Below are positions 27,368 to 35,907 of a DNA stretch of 64,000 bases, piece by piece. Source of the DNA: Halopenitus malekzadehii. GTDB lineage: Archaea; Halobacteriota; Halobacteria; Halobacteriales; Haloferacaceae. The translations under genes and the position numbers were made by a program. The notes beneath the pieces are model-generated. The model was not told where the DNA came from. It was given only the letters and a program-made list of their open reading frames with translations, and did not search any database. The stretch is from the NCBI RefSeq assembly GCF_900108505.1, contig NZ_FNWU01000002.1:300455-364454 (forward strand), in the 5' to 3' direction. Position 1 is the first letter of the stretch. Each line of letters starts with the position of its first letter.

Positions 27368-28847
27368 CCCCGTCACCCCCGGTCTCTCCACCGTGGTCAG
27401 CAGCAGCCGTCGTGTCGGGTCGGGAGGTGGGTTCCTCCCCTGACCGTGCGGCCGGGGCGTTTCCCTCGGGACGGACGCCGAGGTCGATCGCCGCGGCGGT
27501 TTCGGTTCGATGGCCGAGAACGCCCTCTGGCCGACGTTGCATAATCACGATCAGGACGACGCCGAGGAGCACGAACTGGAGCGCACTGATGTTCTCGAGG
27601 GCGTACGCCAGGAACGGAATCGGATCGAGCCCGAACAGCGGCCCGACGGCGCCGGCGAACGTCGCCGGAGCGCTTCCCAGGTCCATCGCGTTCTGGACGA
27701 TGCCGCCGAACTGTCGCGGGCCCTCGAACAGCAATCCGACGAACAGGATGGCCCCGACGATGCTCCCAGTGTTCGATCCCGACCCACCGATGATGACCGC
27801 GACGAAGACGTAGAACGTGACGATCGGCCGGAACGAGTTCGGATTCACGTAGCCGTACGACCCCTGCCAGAGGATCCCGCCGAGCCCCATCAGCGCACAG
27901 CCCACGATGAACACCTTGATCTTGAAGAGCCGGGTGTCCTTGCCGAGCGACTGTGCCACGAGCTCGTCGTCCCGGATCGCCTTGAGAACGCGGCCGAACG
28001 GCGAGGCACCAACCCGCGAGAGCAGCCAATAGACGCCGACGACGAAGGCGACGACGACGAGCGTGTAGGCGGCATCGACCACGATCGATCGTCGTATCCC
28101 GGCTCCGGTCAGCACCGTAAGCAGCGCCTCGCCGGCACCGCCGTCGAACAGCGCGTCCGTCGGACGGGCGGGGAGGTTGAGTCCGGACCCGCCGCCCGTT
28201 CCGAATCCGAACGTCGAGACGGTCCAACTCGACAGCTGGCTCGAGTTCATCGTCAAGCGGATGATCTCCGAGAGTCCCAGCGTCACGATCGCGAGGTAGT
28301 CGGCCTCGAGCCGGAGCGCCGGGAGCGCGGCGATCAACCCGACGAGTCCCGCGGCGATCATCCCACCGAGGACCCCGACCGGAAGCGGAAGTCCGAGCCC
28401 CATTCCGGACGTGGCGTCCGGCGGCGTCGAGAGCAGACCCATCGTGTAGACGCCGACCGCCATAAATCCAGCAACGCCGATGTTGAACAGGCCGGTGTAT
28501 CCCCAATGAAGGTTCAACGCGAGCGCAAGCACCGCGTAGGAGGCAGCGAAGAACGTGAGCAGCCGGAGGGTACTGGCGATCGCATTGATCGTGTTCGTCG
28601 TGAGCTCGAAGTCGTTGGCGACGAGCACGAACAGCGTAAACAGCCCGTATATCGAGGCGAGCGTGGCGAGAACGATCGCGAGATCGTGTCCGCCGAACGC
28701 CCGAGCGATCGCCTCACGGAGGACATCGGCGACCGATTCGGGCCCCGCCGATACATCGTCGGCGTCGCCGCCGACGCTACCGCTGCTGTCGGCGCTACCG
28801 CCGCCATCCGGACGGGGACCGTCACGTATGCGGTCCTCGCCGCTCAT
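27360..28847 (-). CDS. livM: branched-chain amino acid ABC transporter permease LivM
   Basis: A 495-residue permease with about nine to ten membrane helices. The EAA-like cytoplasmic loop is in LSRVGASPFGRVLKAIRDDELVAQSLG, and YTGLFNIGVAGFMAVGVY and IVTLGLSEIIR are LivM landmarks. The N-terminal 45 residues and the C-terminal 50 are hydrophilic, acidic and probably disordered. It overlaps livH by 4 nt. Confidence 0.93.
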   Translation of the reverse strand: MSGEDRIRDGPRPDGGGSADSSGSVGGDADDVSAGPESVADVLREAIARAFGGHDLAIVLATLASIYGLFTLFVLVANDFELTTNTINAIASTLRLLTFFAASYAVLALALNLHWGYTGLFNIGVAGFMAVGVYTMGLLSTPPDATSGMGLGLPLPVGVLGGMIAAGLVGLIAALPALRLEADYLAIVTLGLSEIIRLTMNSSQLSSWTVSTFGFGTGGGSGLNLPARPTDALFDGGAGEALLTVLTGAGIRRSIVVDAAYTLVVVAFVVGVYWLLSRVGASPFGRVLKAIRDDELVAQSLGKDTRLFKIKVFIVGCALMGLGGILWQGSYGYVNPNSFRPIVTFYVFVAVIIGGSGSNTGSIVGAILFVGLLFEGPRQFGGIVQNAMDLGSAPATFAGAVGPLFGLDPIPFLAYALENISALQFVLLGVVLIVIMQRRPEGVLGHRTETAAAIDLGVRPEGNAPAARSGEEPTSRPDTTAAADHGGETGGDGDE

Positions 28848-29971
28848 GCGGTCGTCACCCCACTGAAGAGCCCCTCCGGACGATACAACAGCACGATGAC
28901 CATGATCAGGAACGCCGCTGCGGCGTTGAAATCGCCGGAGATCCACACGAGCGAGACCTCGTGCACGAGCCCGATGACGAGCCCGCCCGCGATCGCGCCG
29001 TAGATCGATCCGATCCCGCCGAGGATGACGGCGGCAAAGATGAACAGCAGGAGGAACCAGCCGATGTTGAACTCGATGGTTCCGCGCTCGAGCACGTACA
29101 GGTATCCCGCGACGCCGGCCAACGCGCCGCCGAGGATCCAGGTCGCGGTGACGACCCGTTCGGTCGGGATGCCGGTCACGAGCGCGAGGTCCTTGTTGTC
29201 GGCCATCGCCCGCATCGCGGTCCCCAGTTTCGTTCGCTGTAGAAGCAAGTGCATTCCTCCCATCAGGACGAGCGCGACGACGAACAGCGTCAGCTCGTGG
29301 AGGTTGACGCTGACGCCTGCGATCGTGGTTCGAACGCCGTCGGTGGCCGTCACGCCGCGGCTTCGGGAGCCGAAGACGAACTGTACGACGTACCGTAACC
29401 CGAGCGCGACGCCGATGCTGGCGATGAGCAGCGCGATCCCGCCGCGGTCACGCATCGGTCGGTAGACGACCCGATCGATCGCGACGGTTACGAGCACCGT
29501 CGCGACGGCCGCGACGACGACACCGATCGCGATGGCAAGCGGTGCCTGGATGATCGAGGCCCCGATCTCGTTGGGGCTCGGGCCGCTGGCCGCCCGCACG
29601 AGGAGAAGCGTTCCCGCTTCGGCGAGTCCCCATCCCGAGACCAGCAGCGCCGCCCCCCAGCCGGTGAACGCGCCCGTCGTGATGAGGTCACCGTGTGAGA
29701 AGTTCGCGAAGTTGAGAATGCTGTACGTCATCGAGAGTCCGATCCCGGCAAGCCCGAAGATGAGTCCGACGATCACGCCGTTCCAGACCAGCCCGCCGAA
29801 CTGCGCGACCGACATCGATCCACCGAAGGTACGGCCCGCGGCAAGCGGTATCTCGACGCCAGCGAGGCGAGCACCGATGTCCAAAACGAGAAGGATCCCC
29901 ACGAGCCACGCGAGCAGAAGCGGAAGAGACCGGGAGCCCCGACCCCGATCGAGGAGTTTAGTAGCGCCCAT
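28844..29971 (-). CDS. livH: branched-chain amino acid ABC transporter permease LivH
   Basis: A 375-residue permease that forms the channel with LivM. The family start of the pore domain is GLSMTYSILNFANFSHGDLIT, and the coupling loop is LLQRTKLGTAMRAMADNKDLALVTGIP. It is the first gene of the operon; a TATA-like ttatttatg element lies near 30005-30015. The order H-M-G-F and 4-8 nt overlaps indicate a single transcript. Confidence 0.93.
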   Translation of the reverse strand: MGATKLLDRGRGSRSLPLLLAWLVGILLVLDIGARLAGVEIPLAAGRTFGGSMSVAQFGGLVWNGVIVGLIFGLAGIGLSMTYSILNFANFSHGDLITTGAFTGWGAALLVSGWGLAEAGTLLLVRAASGPSPNEIGASIIQAPLAIAIGVVVAAVATVLVTVAIDRVVYRPMRDRGGIALLIASIGVALGLRYVVQFVFGSRSRGVTATDGVRTTIAGVSVNLHELTLFVVALVLMGGMHLLLQRTKLGTAMRAMADNKDLALVTGIPTERVVTATWILGGALAGVAGYLYVLERGTIEFNIGWFLLLFIFAAVILGGIGSIYGAIAGGLVIGLVHEVSLVWISGDFNAAAAFLIMVIVLLYRPEGLFSGVTTA

Positions 29972-30153
29972 GCGTTAGGTTCACACGATTGTGGGAGCGG
30001 CGAACATAAATAACTCTTCGCTCTGACCCCCGAATCCCGAATGCACTCACGCCAACCGTCGCCGACCCGGAGGAACGATCACGCCACGTCGATCCCGCCG
30101 TGCCGTGAGTGGGTCGTCCGGAGACGCCTCGGATCCACGGCCCGGATCGAACG

Positions 30154-30666
30154 ATGACCGGATCGAAAGCGGGATCGACGAACGGGGACGAGTCCTCCGA
30201 CTCGATCGTCGCCGCGACGATGACCGACCTCGATGTGCTCGTCGATCTCTGGGTCGAACTCGCCGCCCACCAGCGCGGTGAGGGCTCCCACCTCCGGGCA
30301 GCCCCCAACGAGCCGGTCGTTCGGACCGTCCTCGCCGACCACATCGTCGCGGACGAAGCGTTCCTCGCGAGGGCGACGCCCGAGGGCGCGCCGGTCGGAT
30401 TCATCACGGTCTCCCGCGAACACGGGCCCTTCGAGCAGGACGTCGATCGGGGATTCGTGGACGCGTTGTTCGTTCGCCCCGACGACCGCGGACGCGGTAT
30501 CGGGTCACGACTGCTCGACCGGGGGGAGGAACGGCTCGCCACGATGGGGGTAGAGACCGTCGCGCTCGAGGTGTTGGCGAGCAACGTCGACGCGCGTCGG
30601 CTGTATCGCCGTCACGGATACCAGCCACACCGGGTCGAACTCGAAAAGGATCTGTCCGACCGGTGA
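30154..30666 (+). CDS. GNAT family N-acetyltransferase
   Basis: A 170-residue GNAT enzyme. The acetyl-CoA loop is VRPDDRGRGIGSRLL, following the strand VDALFV, and the C-terminal signature is NVDARRLYRRHGYQP. The substrate is unknown. A start at 30154 is assumed; an in-frame ATG at 30220 would give a shorter protein starting just before the fold, and the residues between are Ser/Asp-rich. It is divergent from livH and upstream of tRNA-Thr. Confidence 0.83.
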   Translation: MTGSKAGSTNGDESSDSIVAATMTDLDVLVDLWVELAAHQRGEGSHLRAAPNEPVVRTVLADHIVADEAFLARATPEGAPVGFITVSREHGPFEQDVDRGFVDALFVRPDDRGRGIGSRLLDRGEERLATMGVETVALEVLASNVDARRLYRRHGYQPHRVELEKDLSDR

Positions 30667-30776
30667 TGGCGCTCCCCGTCGATCGAACGAACGGCCGGCC
30701 GAATCAGGCGACGACGCCGCCCGACCGGATCGAAAACCGATACTGACTCAAAGGAGGGTCGACAATCCGGACCCGT

Positions 30777-30850
30777 GCCAGGGGAGCATGGGCGGTTCAT
30801 GCACTCGACTTGTAATCGAGACTTCCGGGGTTCAAATCCCTGCCCTGGCT
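30777..30850 (+). tRNA. tRNA-Thr (anticodon TGT)
   Basis: The acceptor stem pairs GCCAGGG with CCCTGGC and is followed by discriminator T, which is normal for haloarchaeal threonine tRNA. The anticodon stem CTCGA/TCGAG encloses CTTGTAA, giving TGT for ACA codons. The T-arm is CGGGG-TTCAAAT-CCCTG-like. No intron is present. The 155 nt between it and the EF-1 beta gene show no other gene. Confidence 0.94.
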
Positions 30851-31005
30851 TCGTTCGGTGCACGTTCGTCACGCCCTGCGATTCGTCCCCCCTCCTGACG
30901 ACCCGTTCGACGCATTGGCCCCGGTTCGTGAAGTCTCCCCCGAGATCGGCGCCGTCGCTGCCCGGCGTTTCGGTTCGGTTGAACGCGGAACAGATCCGTT
31001 CGACC

Positions 31006-31272
31006 TTACAGCCGACCGACGTTCTCGACTGAGACGGACTCGACGCCCTCGACGCCGCTGAACGCCTCCTCGACGGCCTCCGTGCCGCCCGCATCGTCGG
31101 GGACGATCACGGTCGGCAGCAGCGCGACGAGACCGAAGGCGACGTCGTCGCGTTCGAACCCGCGGATCTTCGCGCCCTGGGGCAGCGAGTCCTCGAGCAG
31201 CTCCTGGAGCTCGTCGAGGTCGACCTCGGGGCTGTTCGGCATTACCTTGACCTTGGCTGCGACGTCACCCAT
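31006..31272 (-). CDS. ef1b: translation elongation factor 1-beta (aEF1B)
   Basis: An 88-residue guanine nucleotide exchange factor for EF-1 alpha. The archaeal form is a single ferredoxin-like domain, seen here in [34 protein letters not shown] and [24 protein letters not shown] 31272 lies 2 nt after the stop of the zinc-finger gene upstream, a coupled arrangement that is conserved in haloarchaea. Confidence 0.95.
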   Translation of the reverse strand: MGDVAAKVKVMPNSPEVDLDELQELLEDSLPQGAKIRGFERDDVAFGLVALLPTVIVPDDAGGTEAVEEAFSGVEGVESVSVENVGRL

Positions 31273-31274
31273 CG

Positions 31275-31454
31275 TTAGGGCCCCCGGAAGCCGCAGTCGG
31301 GACACTCATACAGGTTGCTCTGCTTGCGGCATTTCGCACACCGGCTGATGTTCGTGCCGCACTCGGGGCAATCGAACCGAGCGGCGTTCATTCCGGCGAC
31401 CTGTATCCCACAGGAGACACACTGGTTGGCCGCCTGCTGCTGACTGTCGCTCAT
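31275..31454 (-). CDS. HVO_2753-like mini zinc-finger protein
   Basis: A 59-residue protein with four CxxC-type knuckles (CVSCG, CPECG, CAKCR, CPDCG), enough for two zinc ions. This matches the haloarchaeal zinc-finger protein family represented by HVO_2753 of Haloferax volcanii, which is likewise encoded next to the EF-1 beta gene. Members are thought to bind RNA or ribosomal components, but the precise role is not established. A TATA-like gttaaaag lies 27 nt upstream. Confidence 0.92.
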   Translation of the reverse strand: MSDSQQQAANQCVSCGIQVAGMNAARFDCPECGTNISRCAKCRKQSNLYECPDCGFRGP

Positions 31455-31573
31455 ACACTGATAAACCGGTGCGCGACTTTTAACCGTTGTTCTTTGCGTC
31501 CGTACCCTCGTCACGGATTCACCGGCTTCGAGACGATCCGGGTACGATCACCGGACGAAGCGAAGCGACTCCC

Positions 31574-32812
31574 TTAGGAGGCCACGAGCAACGGGCCGAT
31601 CAACACCCCCATCAAGTGGACGCGGCGGGTCCCGAGCCGTGGCGGAACGAGCCCGAGAACGGTGGCCACCACGAGCGTGGCGACACCGACGACGCCCGCA
31701 AACAGGAACGAGAGCCCGACGAGGAACGCGAGCACGCCGATCGAGACCCGCGTGTAGTCGGCGTTTCCGACGACCCGAAGGTACGTGTCCCCGACCAGCA
31801 GCAGCACACAGAACCCGATCCCGGCGGCCATCGCGGTCGCCGCAAGCAGCACGGGAAGGGCGAGCGGGACGGCGATCTCCTCGAGCGCGACCATCACGCC
31901 GGTCCGGGGCGTGCCGAGCGCGAACAGCGCGAACAGCGCGAAGACCGTGTTGCTCGTTGATGCACCGCTCGTGGCGACCACGAAGCCCCGGTCGGCCTCG
32001 GACCGCGGGATGGCGGGAACCGCGGCCGTCGCGGCGATCGCCGCCGACACGCCCGGGAGGTAGCCGACGATCGCTCCCGCAACCGATCCGGCGGTGGCGG
32101 TGATGCCGAGGGAGCGGCGCTCCATAGCGATCCGGGCATCGGACTGCGGCGGCACGCCGGCCCCGTCGATCGCGTCGATAAGGACCGGCGCGCCGAACAG
32201 TCCGGTAAAAAGCGGCGCAAGCATCCCGCCGGCGGCAAGCGGCGCGTTGGGCTCGATGTCGAGCGTCGCCATCCCAAGTGCGGCACTCGCGAGAAAGGTT
32301 CCGAACCCGGCAAGCGCCGCTCGACGCGAGGACTCGGTCACGAGGAGGAACCCGACGATCGCCGCGAGGACGAGGCCGATGTGGGCCCGTATCGTCGGAT
32401 ACGCGTGCACCATCACCCAGGTGATCGGGACCGCGATCGGGACCGCAAGCAGGACCGCAAGCCCCGAACCGACGGCCGACAACCGGAGCGCTTCACGCCC
32501 TCGGCCGGCGATCACCAACCGGTGGCCGGGGAGGGACGCGATCGCCATCGCGGCATCGGGAACGCCGAGCGCGAGGGAGGGAACGATGTCGAGAAACGTG
32601 TGGACGACGCCCGCACCCAGCATCGCACAGCCCACGAGCAGCGGATCAGCGGGAATGCCGGGTGCGGCGCTGGCGAGAACCAACGCGAAGTTGTTCGCGT
32701 GAAGGCCGGGTATCAGCCCGCTCACCGTGCCGAGAACGGCGCCGCCGGCCACGAACGCGAGCGCGGCGACGGCGAACGTCGGGTCGACGACCGGCCGAAA
32801 CACGGGGTCCAT
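31574..32812 (-). CDS. TctA-like tripartite tricarboxylate transporter permease
   Basis: A 412-residue membrane protein with about eleven helices. The TctA/DUF112 fingerprints are GTVSGLIPGLHANNFA near the N-terminus and GSVAGAIVGYLPGVSAAIAAT in the second half, two related glycine/proline re-entrant motifs expected to line the substrate path. Bacterial TctA works with TctB and a binding protein TctC, but neither is present nearby, as in other archaeal members. The substrate is unknown. Confidence 0.85.
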   Translation of the reverse strand: MDPVFRPVVDPTFAVAALAFVAGGAVLGTVSGLIPGLHANNFALVLASAAPGIPADPLLVGCAMLGAGVVHTFLDIVPSLALGVPDAAMAIASLPGHRLVIAGRGREALRLSAVGSGLAVLLAVPIAVPITWVMVHAYPTIRAHIGLVLAAIVGFLLVTESSRRAALAGFGTFLASAALGMATLDIEPNAPLAAGGMLAPLFTGLFGAPVLIDAIDGAGVPPQSDARIAMERRSLGITATAGSVAGAIVGYLPGVSAAIAATAAVPAIPRSEADRGFVVATSGASTSNTVFALFALFALGTPRTGVMVALEEIAVPLALPVLLAATAMAAGIGFCVLLLVGDTYLRVVGNADYTRVSIGVLAFLVGLSFLFAGVVGVATLVVATVLGLVPPRLGTRRVHLMGVLIGPLLVAS

Positions 32813-32911
32813 CCCGACGAGATGGCCGCGGCTTCGGGGATAAACCCTCGGTGAGATACGGGTGGCTGAAGCGGAGCCCGGACCGGGACTGGGACCGGAT
32901 CGAGACGTCGA

Positions 32912-33109
32912 TCAGGCCGCGCCGGCCGCCGACTGGGCCTTCTTGCGCGTGACGTAGCCGGCGATACGGTTTCGAACGCCCTTGGACTCGACGGTCGTGA
33001 GCGCCTCGACGCTCTCCTTGTTCGTCTCGAAGTCGGTGTTGAACGAGTCGGGGTACTCCTGGATGAGGACGGTCCCCAGCTGCTTGATGTACTTGGGTTT
33101 GATGGCCAT
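32912..33109 (-). CDS. rps17e: small subunit ribosomal protein S17e (eS17)
   Basis: A 65-residue archaeal/eukaryal protein starting AIKPKYIKQLGTVLIQEYPDSFNTDF, with the conserved NRIAGYVTRKK end and a short Ala-rich tail. ATG 33109 is 27 nt from a TATA-like ccttttagt. It lies 100 nt downstream of the DUF447 gene in the same direction. Confidence 0.95.
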   Translation of the reverse strand: MAIKPKYIKQLGTVLIQEYPDSFNTDFETNKESVEALTTVESKGVRNRIAGYVTRKKAQSAAGAA

Positions 33110-33209
33110 ACCGTCGATATCGGCGGCGCAAACTAAAAGGGTTCGTTCCGCCACGAGCCCCTCGTTCGGCGCCACCGAGCCCGTTCAGCATCGATCTCGA
33201 AGGAGTCCA

Positions 33210-34049
33210 TCAGCGCCGGTTGCGCCATCCGGTTACGTCGTCGATGCGCTCGAACGCCGCCCGTTCACGCGGTCCGCCGCAGCGGTCGACCGTGTCGGCG
33301 AAATACCGCAGCCGATCGAGCAGTTCGTCCTCACCGAACCCCTCGACGTCGAGGCGCGAGGCGGCCACGGTCGCGTCGATGACCGCGCCGTAGCCACGAT
33401 TCGTCCGCGGGACCCGCTCGTCGAGGGTCCGTCCCGCAACCGGGGCCAGCGCCCACGTGTGAATCTCGGTTCCGGCGTCGGTGGTACGGTCGATCCGTGT
33501 GAACTCGACCTCGACGTACGCGTCCGTATTCGCCAGGATGGGGTCCGATCGTTCGTCGATCGTGAGCGCCGCGTCCACGAACGCCAGCGGGTCGCTCGTG
33601 AACTGGATCACGCCGCGCCCGGTACGCTCGACGTTTCGGCGCGTCCGCGTTCGGCCGTAGGTCCGGGCAGTCGCCATCGGCTCGGTCGTCACCGACGGCG
33701 TCGAGTCGTCCGCCGCCGCGTCCGCCGCCGCTTCAGCCACCGATTCAGCCGTCGCTCCGTCCTCCGTTCCGCCATCCCACTCGTCCGGGTCCGGGGCGTG
33801 GACCCCGAGCGCAGCCATATTCCACCGTCCGTTGGGGCCACGCGTCGCGACGATCGTCTCCGTCACCCCGCGGAGATCGACGGGCCAGGTAGGCCCGGTC
33901 GCTCGGGGCACCACGCGCGTGTGCTGGTCCCCGAATCGGTCGGGATCGACGAGCCGCGGTTCCGACCGGGCGTCGTCATCATCATTATCATCATCGGTCA
34001 GTGTCCCGTCGACGGCGTCCCGATCGCGTCCGTCGTCGGGACGGGTCAT
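33210..34049 (-). CDS. DUF447 family protein
   Basis: A 279-residue protein. After an acidic tail of about 55 residues, the domain begins LRGVTETIVATRGPNGRWNMAALGVH, resembling the flavin-binding split-barrel start of DUF447 proteins, and continues with TSDPLAFVDAALT and HTWALAPV. The C-terminal part (AVIDATVAASRLDVEGF, then ELLDRLRYFADTVDRCGGPRERAAF) is the helical DUF447 end. An inserted Asp/Glu/Ala segment lies near residues 88-120. It overlaps the citG-like gene by 4 nt. DUF447 genes occur in methanopterin-related clusters elsewhere, but no reaction is assigned. Confidence 0.82.
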   Translation of the reverse strand: MTRPDDGRDRDAVDGTLTDDDNDDDDARSEPRLVDPDRFGDQHTRVVPRATGPTWPVDLRGVTETIVATRGPNGRWNMAALGVHAPDPDEWDGGTEDGATAESVAEAAADAAADDSTPSVTTEPMATARTYGRTRTRRNVERTGRGVIQFTSDPLAFVDAALTIDERSDPILANTDAYVEVEFTRIDRTTDAGTEIHTWALAPVAGRTLDERVPRTNRGYGAVIDATVAASRLDVEGFGEDELLDRLRYFADTVDRCGGPRERAAFERIDDVTGWRNRR

Positions 34050-34996
34050 ACCGATAGCCCCCGTTCGAGCGCGACGAAGAGCCCGGCCGCGACCGTATCG
34101 GCCGTCGTCCCGGGATTGATCCCCTCCTCAACGAGCGCGTCCGCGAGCGCGTCCGCGGCCTCGAGATCCCCTCGAACGTCGGCCGCGCGTTCGGAGACAT
34201 CCCGTGCGACCGCCGGTCCGTGGGAGGTTGCAACCAGGGTGTCCGGCCGATCGGCGAGGACCTCCAGGAACGCACGGGCGGTCCGGTCGCCGATGGGTCC
34301 GGTATCGTCACGGATCGATGCGGCGACCGCGAACGGTCGTTCGAACCCGGTCGTCCAGTCGACCGCGTTCCAGTCGGGGATCCCTCGCGTTCCCGCCTCC
34401 GTCTCTGCACCTGGCTCCCCATCCGTCTCTCCCCGTGCCTCTTCCTCCATCCCTCCCCCTGCCGCGTCCCCCGTCGACAGCGCCAACACGTCCGAAAGCG
34501 TGAGCCCCCGCTCACGGAGCGTCGGCGCTGCCGCCTCGCCGCGGCGAACGTCCAGATCGTCCATCTCGGCGGGCGGATCGCGGACGGCAACGTCGACGTG
34601 CTCGAAGGCGCGATAGAACGACACCGCGTCCTCGACGGTCGTGTCGGCGACGACGCGGTCGAGCCCGTCAGGGGTGAGATCTCCTCGGGCGGCAGCGGAG
34701 ACGAGTGGAACGAGCAGCAGCAGGCAGCCGAACTGGGTGTTCCCGCCGGACTGTCGGCTCATCCCGGCGACGGCACGTTCGAACGCGATGCCGACCCGAG
34801 CGCCGTGCTCGGCGCGACGAAGCCCCTTGCCGGCCCCGACCGTGCCCGCGAGGAAGTGTTCGAACCGAAGGTCCTCGAGATCTCGACGCCGATCGACGTT
34901 CCCGGGTTTGGGGGTCCCGGCGACTTCGAGCAACAGCGCCAATTGCGCGTTCTCGGCGGGCGTTCGCCGCGTGGCTCCGGAGTTCCGTCCAGTCAC
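34046..34996 (-). CDS. CitG/MdcB-like triphosphoribosyl-dephospho-CoA synthase family protein
   Basis: A 316-residue all-helical protein. The family opening is LLLEVAGTPKPGNVDRRRDLEDLRFEHFLAG, and SGGNTQFGCLLLLVPL corresponds to the second conserved helix with its nucleotide-handling residues. A long Glu/Gly-rich insertion occurs around residues 170-200. Bacterial CitG makes the citrate lyase prosthetic-group precursor, which haloarchaea do not use, so this archaeal branch probably has another substrate. It sits between the TIM-barrel and DUF447 genes with 4-nt overlaps on both sides. Confidence 0.82.
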   Translation of the reverse strand: MTGRNSGATRRTPAENAQLALLLEVAGTPKPGNVDRRRDLEDLRFEHFLAGTVGAGKGLRRAEHGARVGIAFERAVAGMSRQSGGNTQFGCLLLLVPLVSAAARGDLTPDGLDRVVADTTVEDAVSFYRAFEHVDVAVRDPPAEMDDLDVRRGEAAAPTLRERGLTLSDVLALSTGDAAGGGMEEEARGETDGEPGAETEAGTRGIPDWNAVDWTTGFERPFAVAASIRDDTGPIGDRTARAFLEVLADRPDTLVATSHGPAVARDVSERAADVRGDLEAADALADALVEEGINPGTTADTVAAGLFVALERGLSV

Positions 34997-35907
34997 AGGG
35001 GCGCATCCTCCGGTATCGATCCGGTTTCAGAGTCCGATTCCCCTCCCGAGCCGGGGGCGGATTCGGAGTCCGAATCCGGGCCCAGATCGAGCGCGGCTGC
35101 CGCACTCGCGACGCGATCGAGAACGATCGGGTCGTCGCTCGGTCGACCGACGCTGACCGCGTCAGCCCCGTACTCGGCGTACTCGCGAACGCTCTCGCGG
35201 TCCCGTACCTCGTTGTTCGCGATCACGAACAGGTCGGTCGCGGCAGTCACGTCGGCGACTGCGCGCTCGGTGTCCATCGCGTCCAGATGGAGGATGTGAC
35301 CTCCCGCATCCTCGACCGTTCGGGCAACCGCCGGAAGGTCGACACCCGACACGCCGGCCCGAGCCTTCACGCTTACCGTCACGCCCGCAGTGGCCGCCGC
35401 CGCGACGTACTCCGAGAGCCGGTCCCGGTCGGCAAGGAGCGACTCGCCGCAGCCGACCGCACACAGTTCCGGCTGCCGGCAGTGTGCGTTCACCTCGAGG
35501 ATCGCGTCGTGGGACGTACAGACCGCCGCAGCGCGCTCGATCGGGGGGAGCGTCGTACTCCGAACGTTGACGGCCGGTCGCAGTGGCACGTCCTCGAGAG
35601 CCGCCACCTGTGAGTCGATGAACGCGAACGGATCGTTCGGGAGGAACTCCTCGCGACCGCGTTCAACGAGGTCACGTGCGGCGGCCCGGCTCGCGGGATC
35701 GAGCGCGATCCCGCCGAGGACGGCACAGCCGACGTACGGAGCCGCGGCACTGGCCCAGGCGGCGTCGGAACGACCGCTGAGGCTCGCGATCGCCACCGGC
35801 GGGACGAAGGGGACGACGGCGTCACTGCCGCCCGGATCCACCTCGCTGCGTTCGGGAACCATCTCGTCGTGTTCCTCGTGAGCCATCCATTTTACGCCAT
35901 CGCTCAC
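34993..35907 (-). CDS. TIM-barrel protein related to dihydrouridine synthase (NifR3-related archaeal type)
   Basis: A 304-residue protein of the FMN TIM-barrel type. [21 protein letters not shown] is the archaeal NifR3-related signature that replaces the active-site stretch of tRNA-dihydrouridine synthases. [17 protein letters not shown] and [11 protein letters not shown] with DAVSVGRPS are the later phosphate- and FMN-binding strands. The GTG at 35907 overlaps the cofD stop by 4 nt; an ATG at 35886 is the alternative. The acidic Ser/Asp/Glu tail is halophilic. The substrate is unknown and it may not act on tRNA. Confidence 0.8.
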   Translation of the reverse strand: MSDGVKWMAHEEHDEMVPERSEVDPGGSDAVVPFVPPVAIASLSGRSDAAWASAAAPYVGCAVLGGIALDPASRAAARDLVERGREEFLPNDPFAFIDSQVAALEDVPLRPAVNVRSTTLPPIERAAAVCTSHDAILEVNAHCRQPELCAVGCGESLLADRDRLSEYVAAAATAGVTVSVKARAGVSGVDLPAVARTVEDAGGHILHLDAMDTERAVADVTAATDLFVIANNEVRDRESVREYAEYGADAVSVGRPSDDPIVLDRVASAAAALDLGPDSDSESAPGSGGESDSETGSIPEDAPL

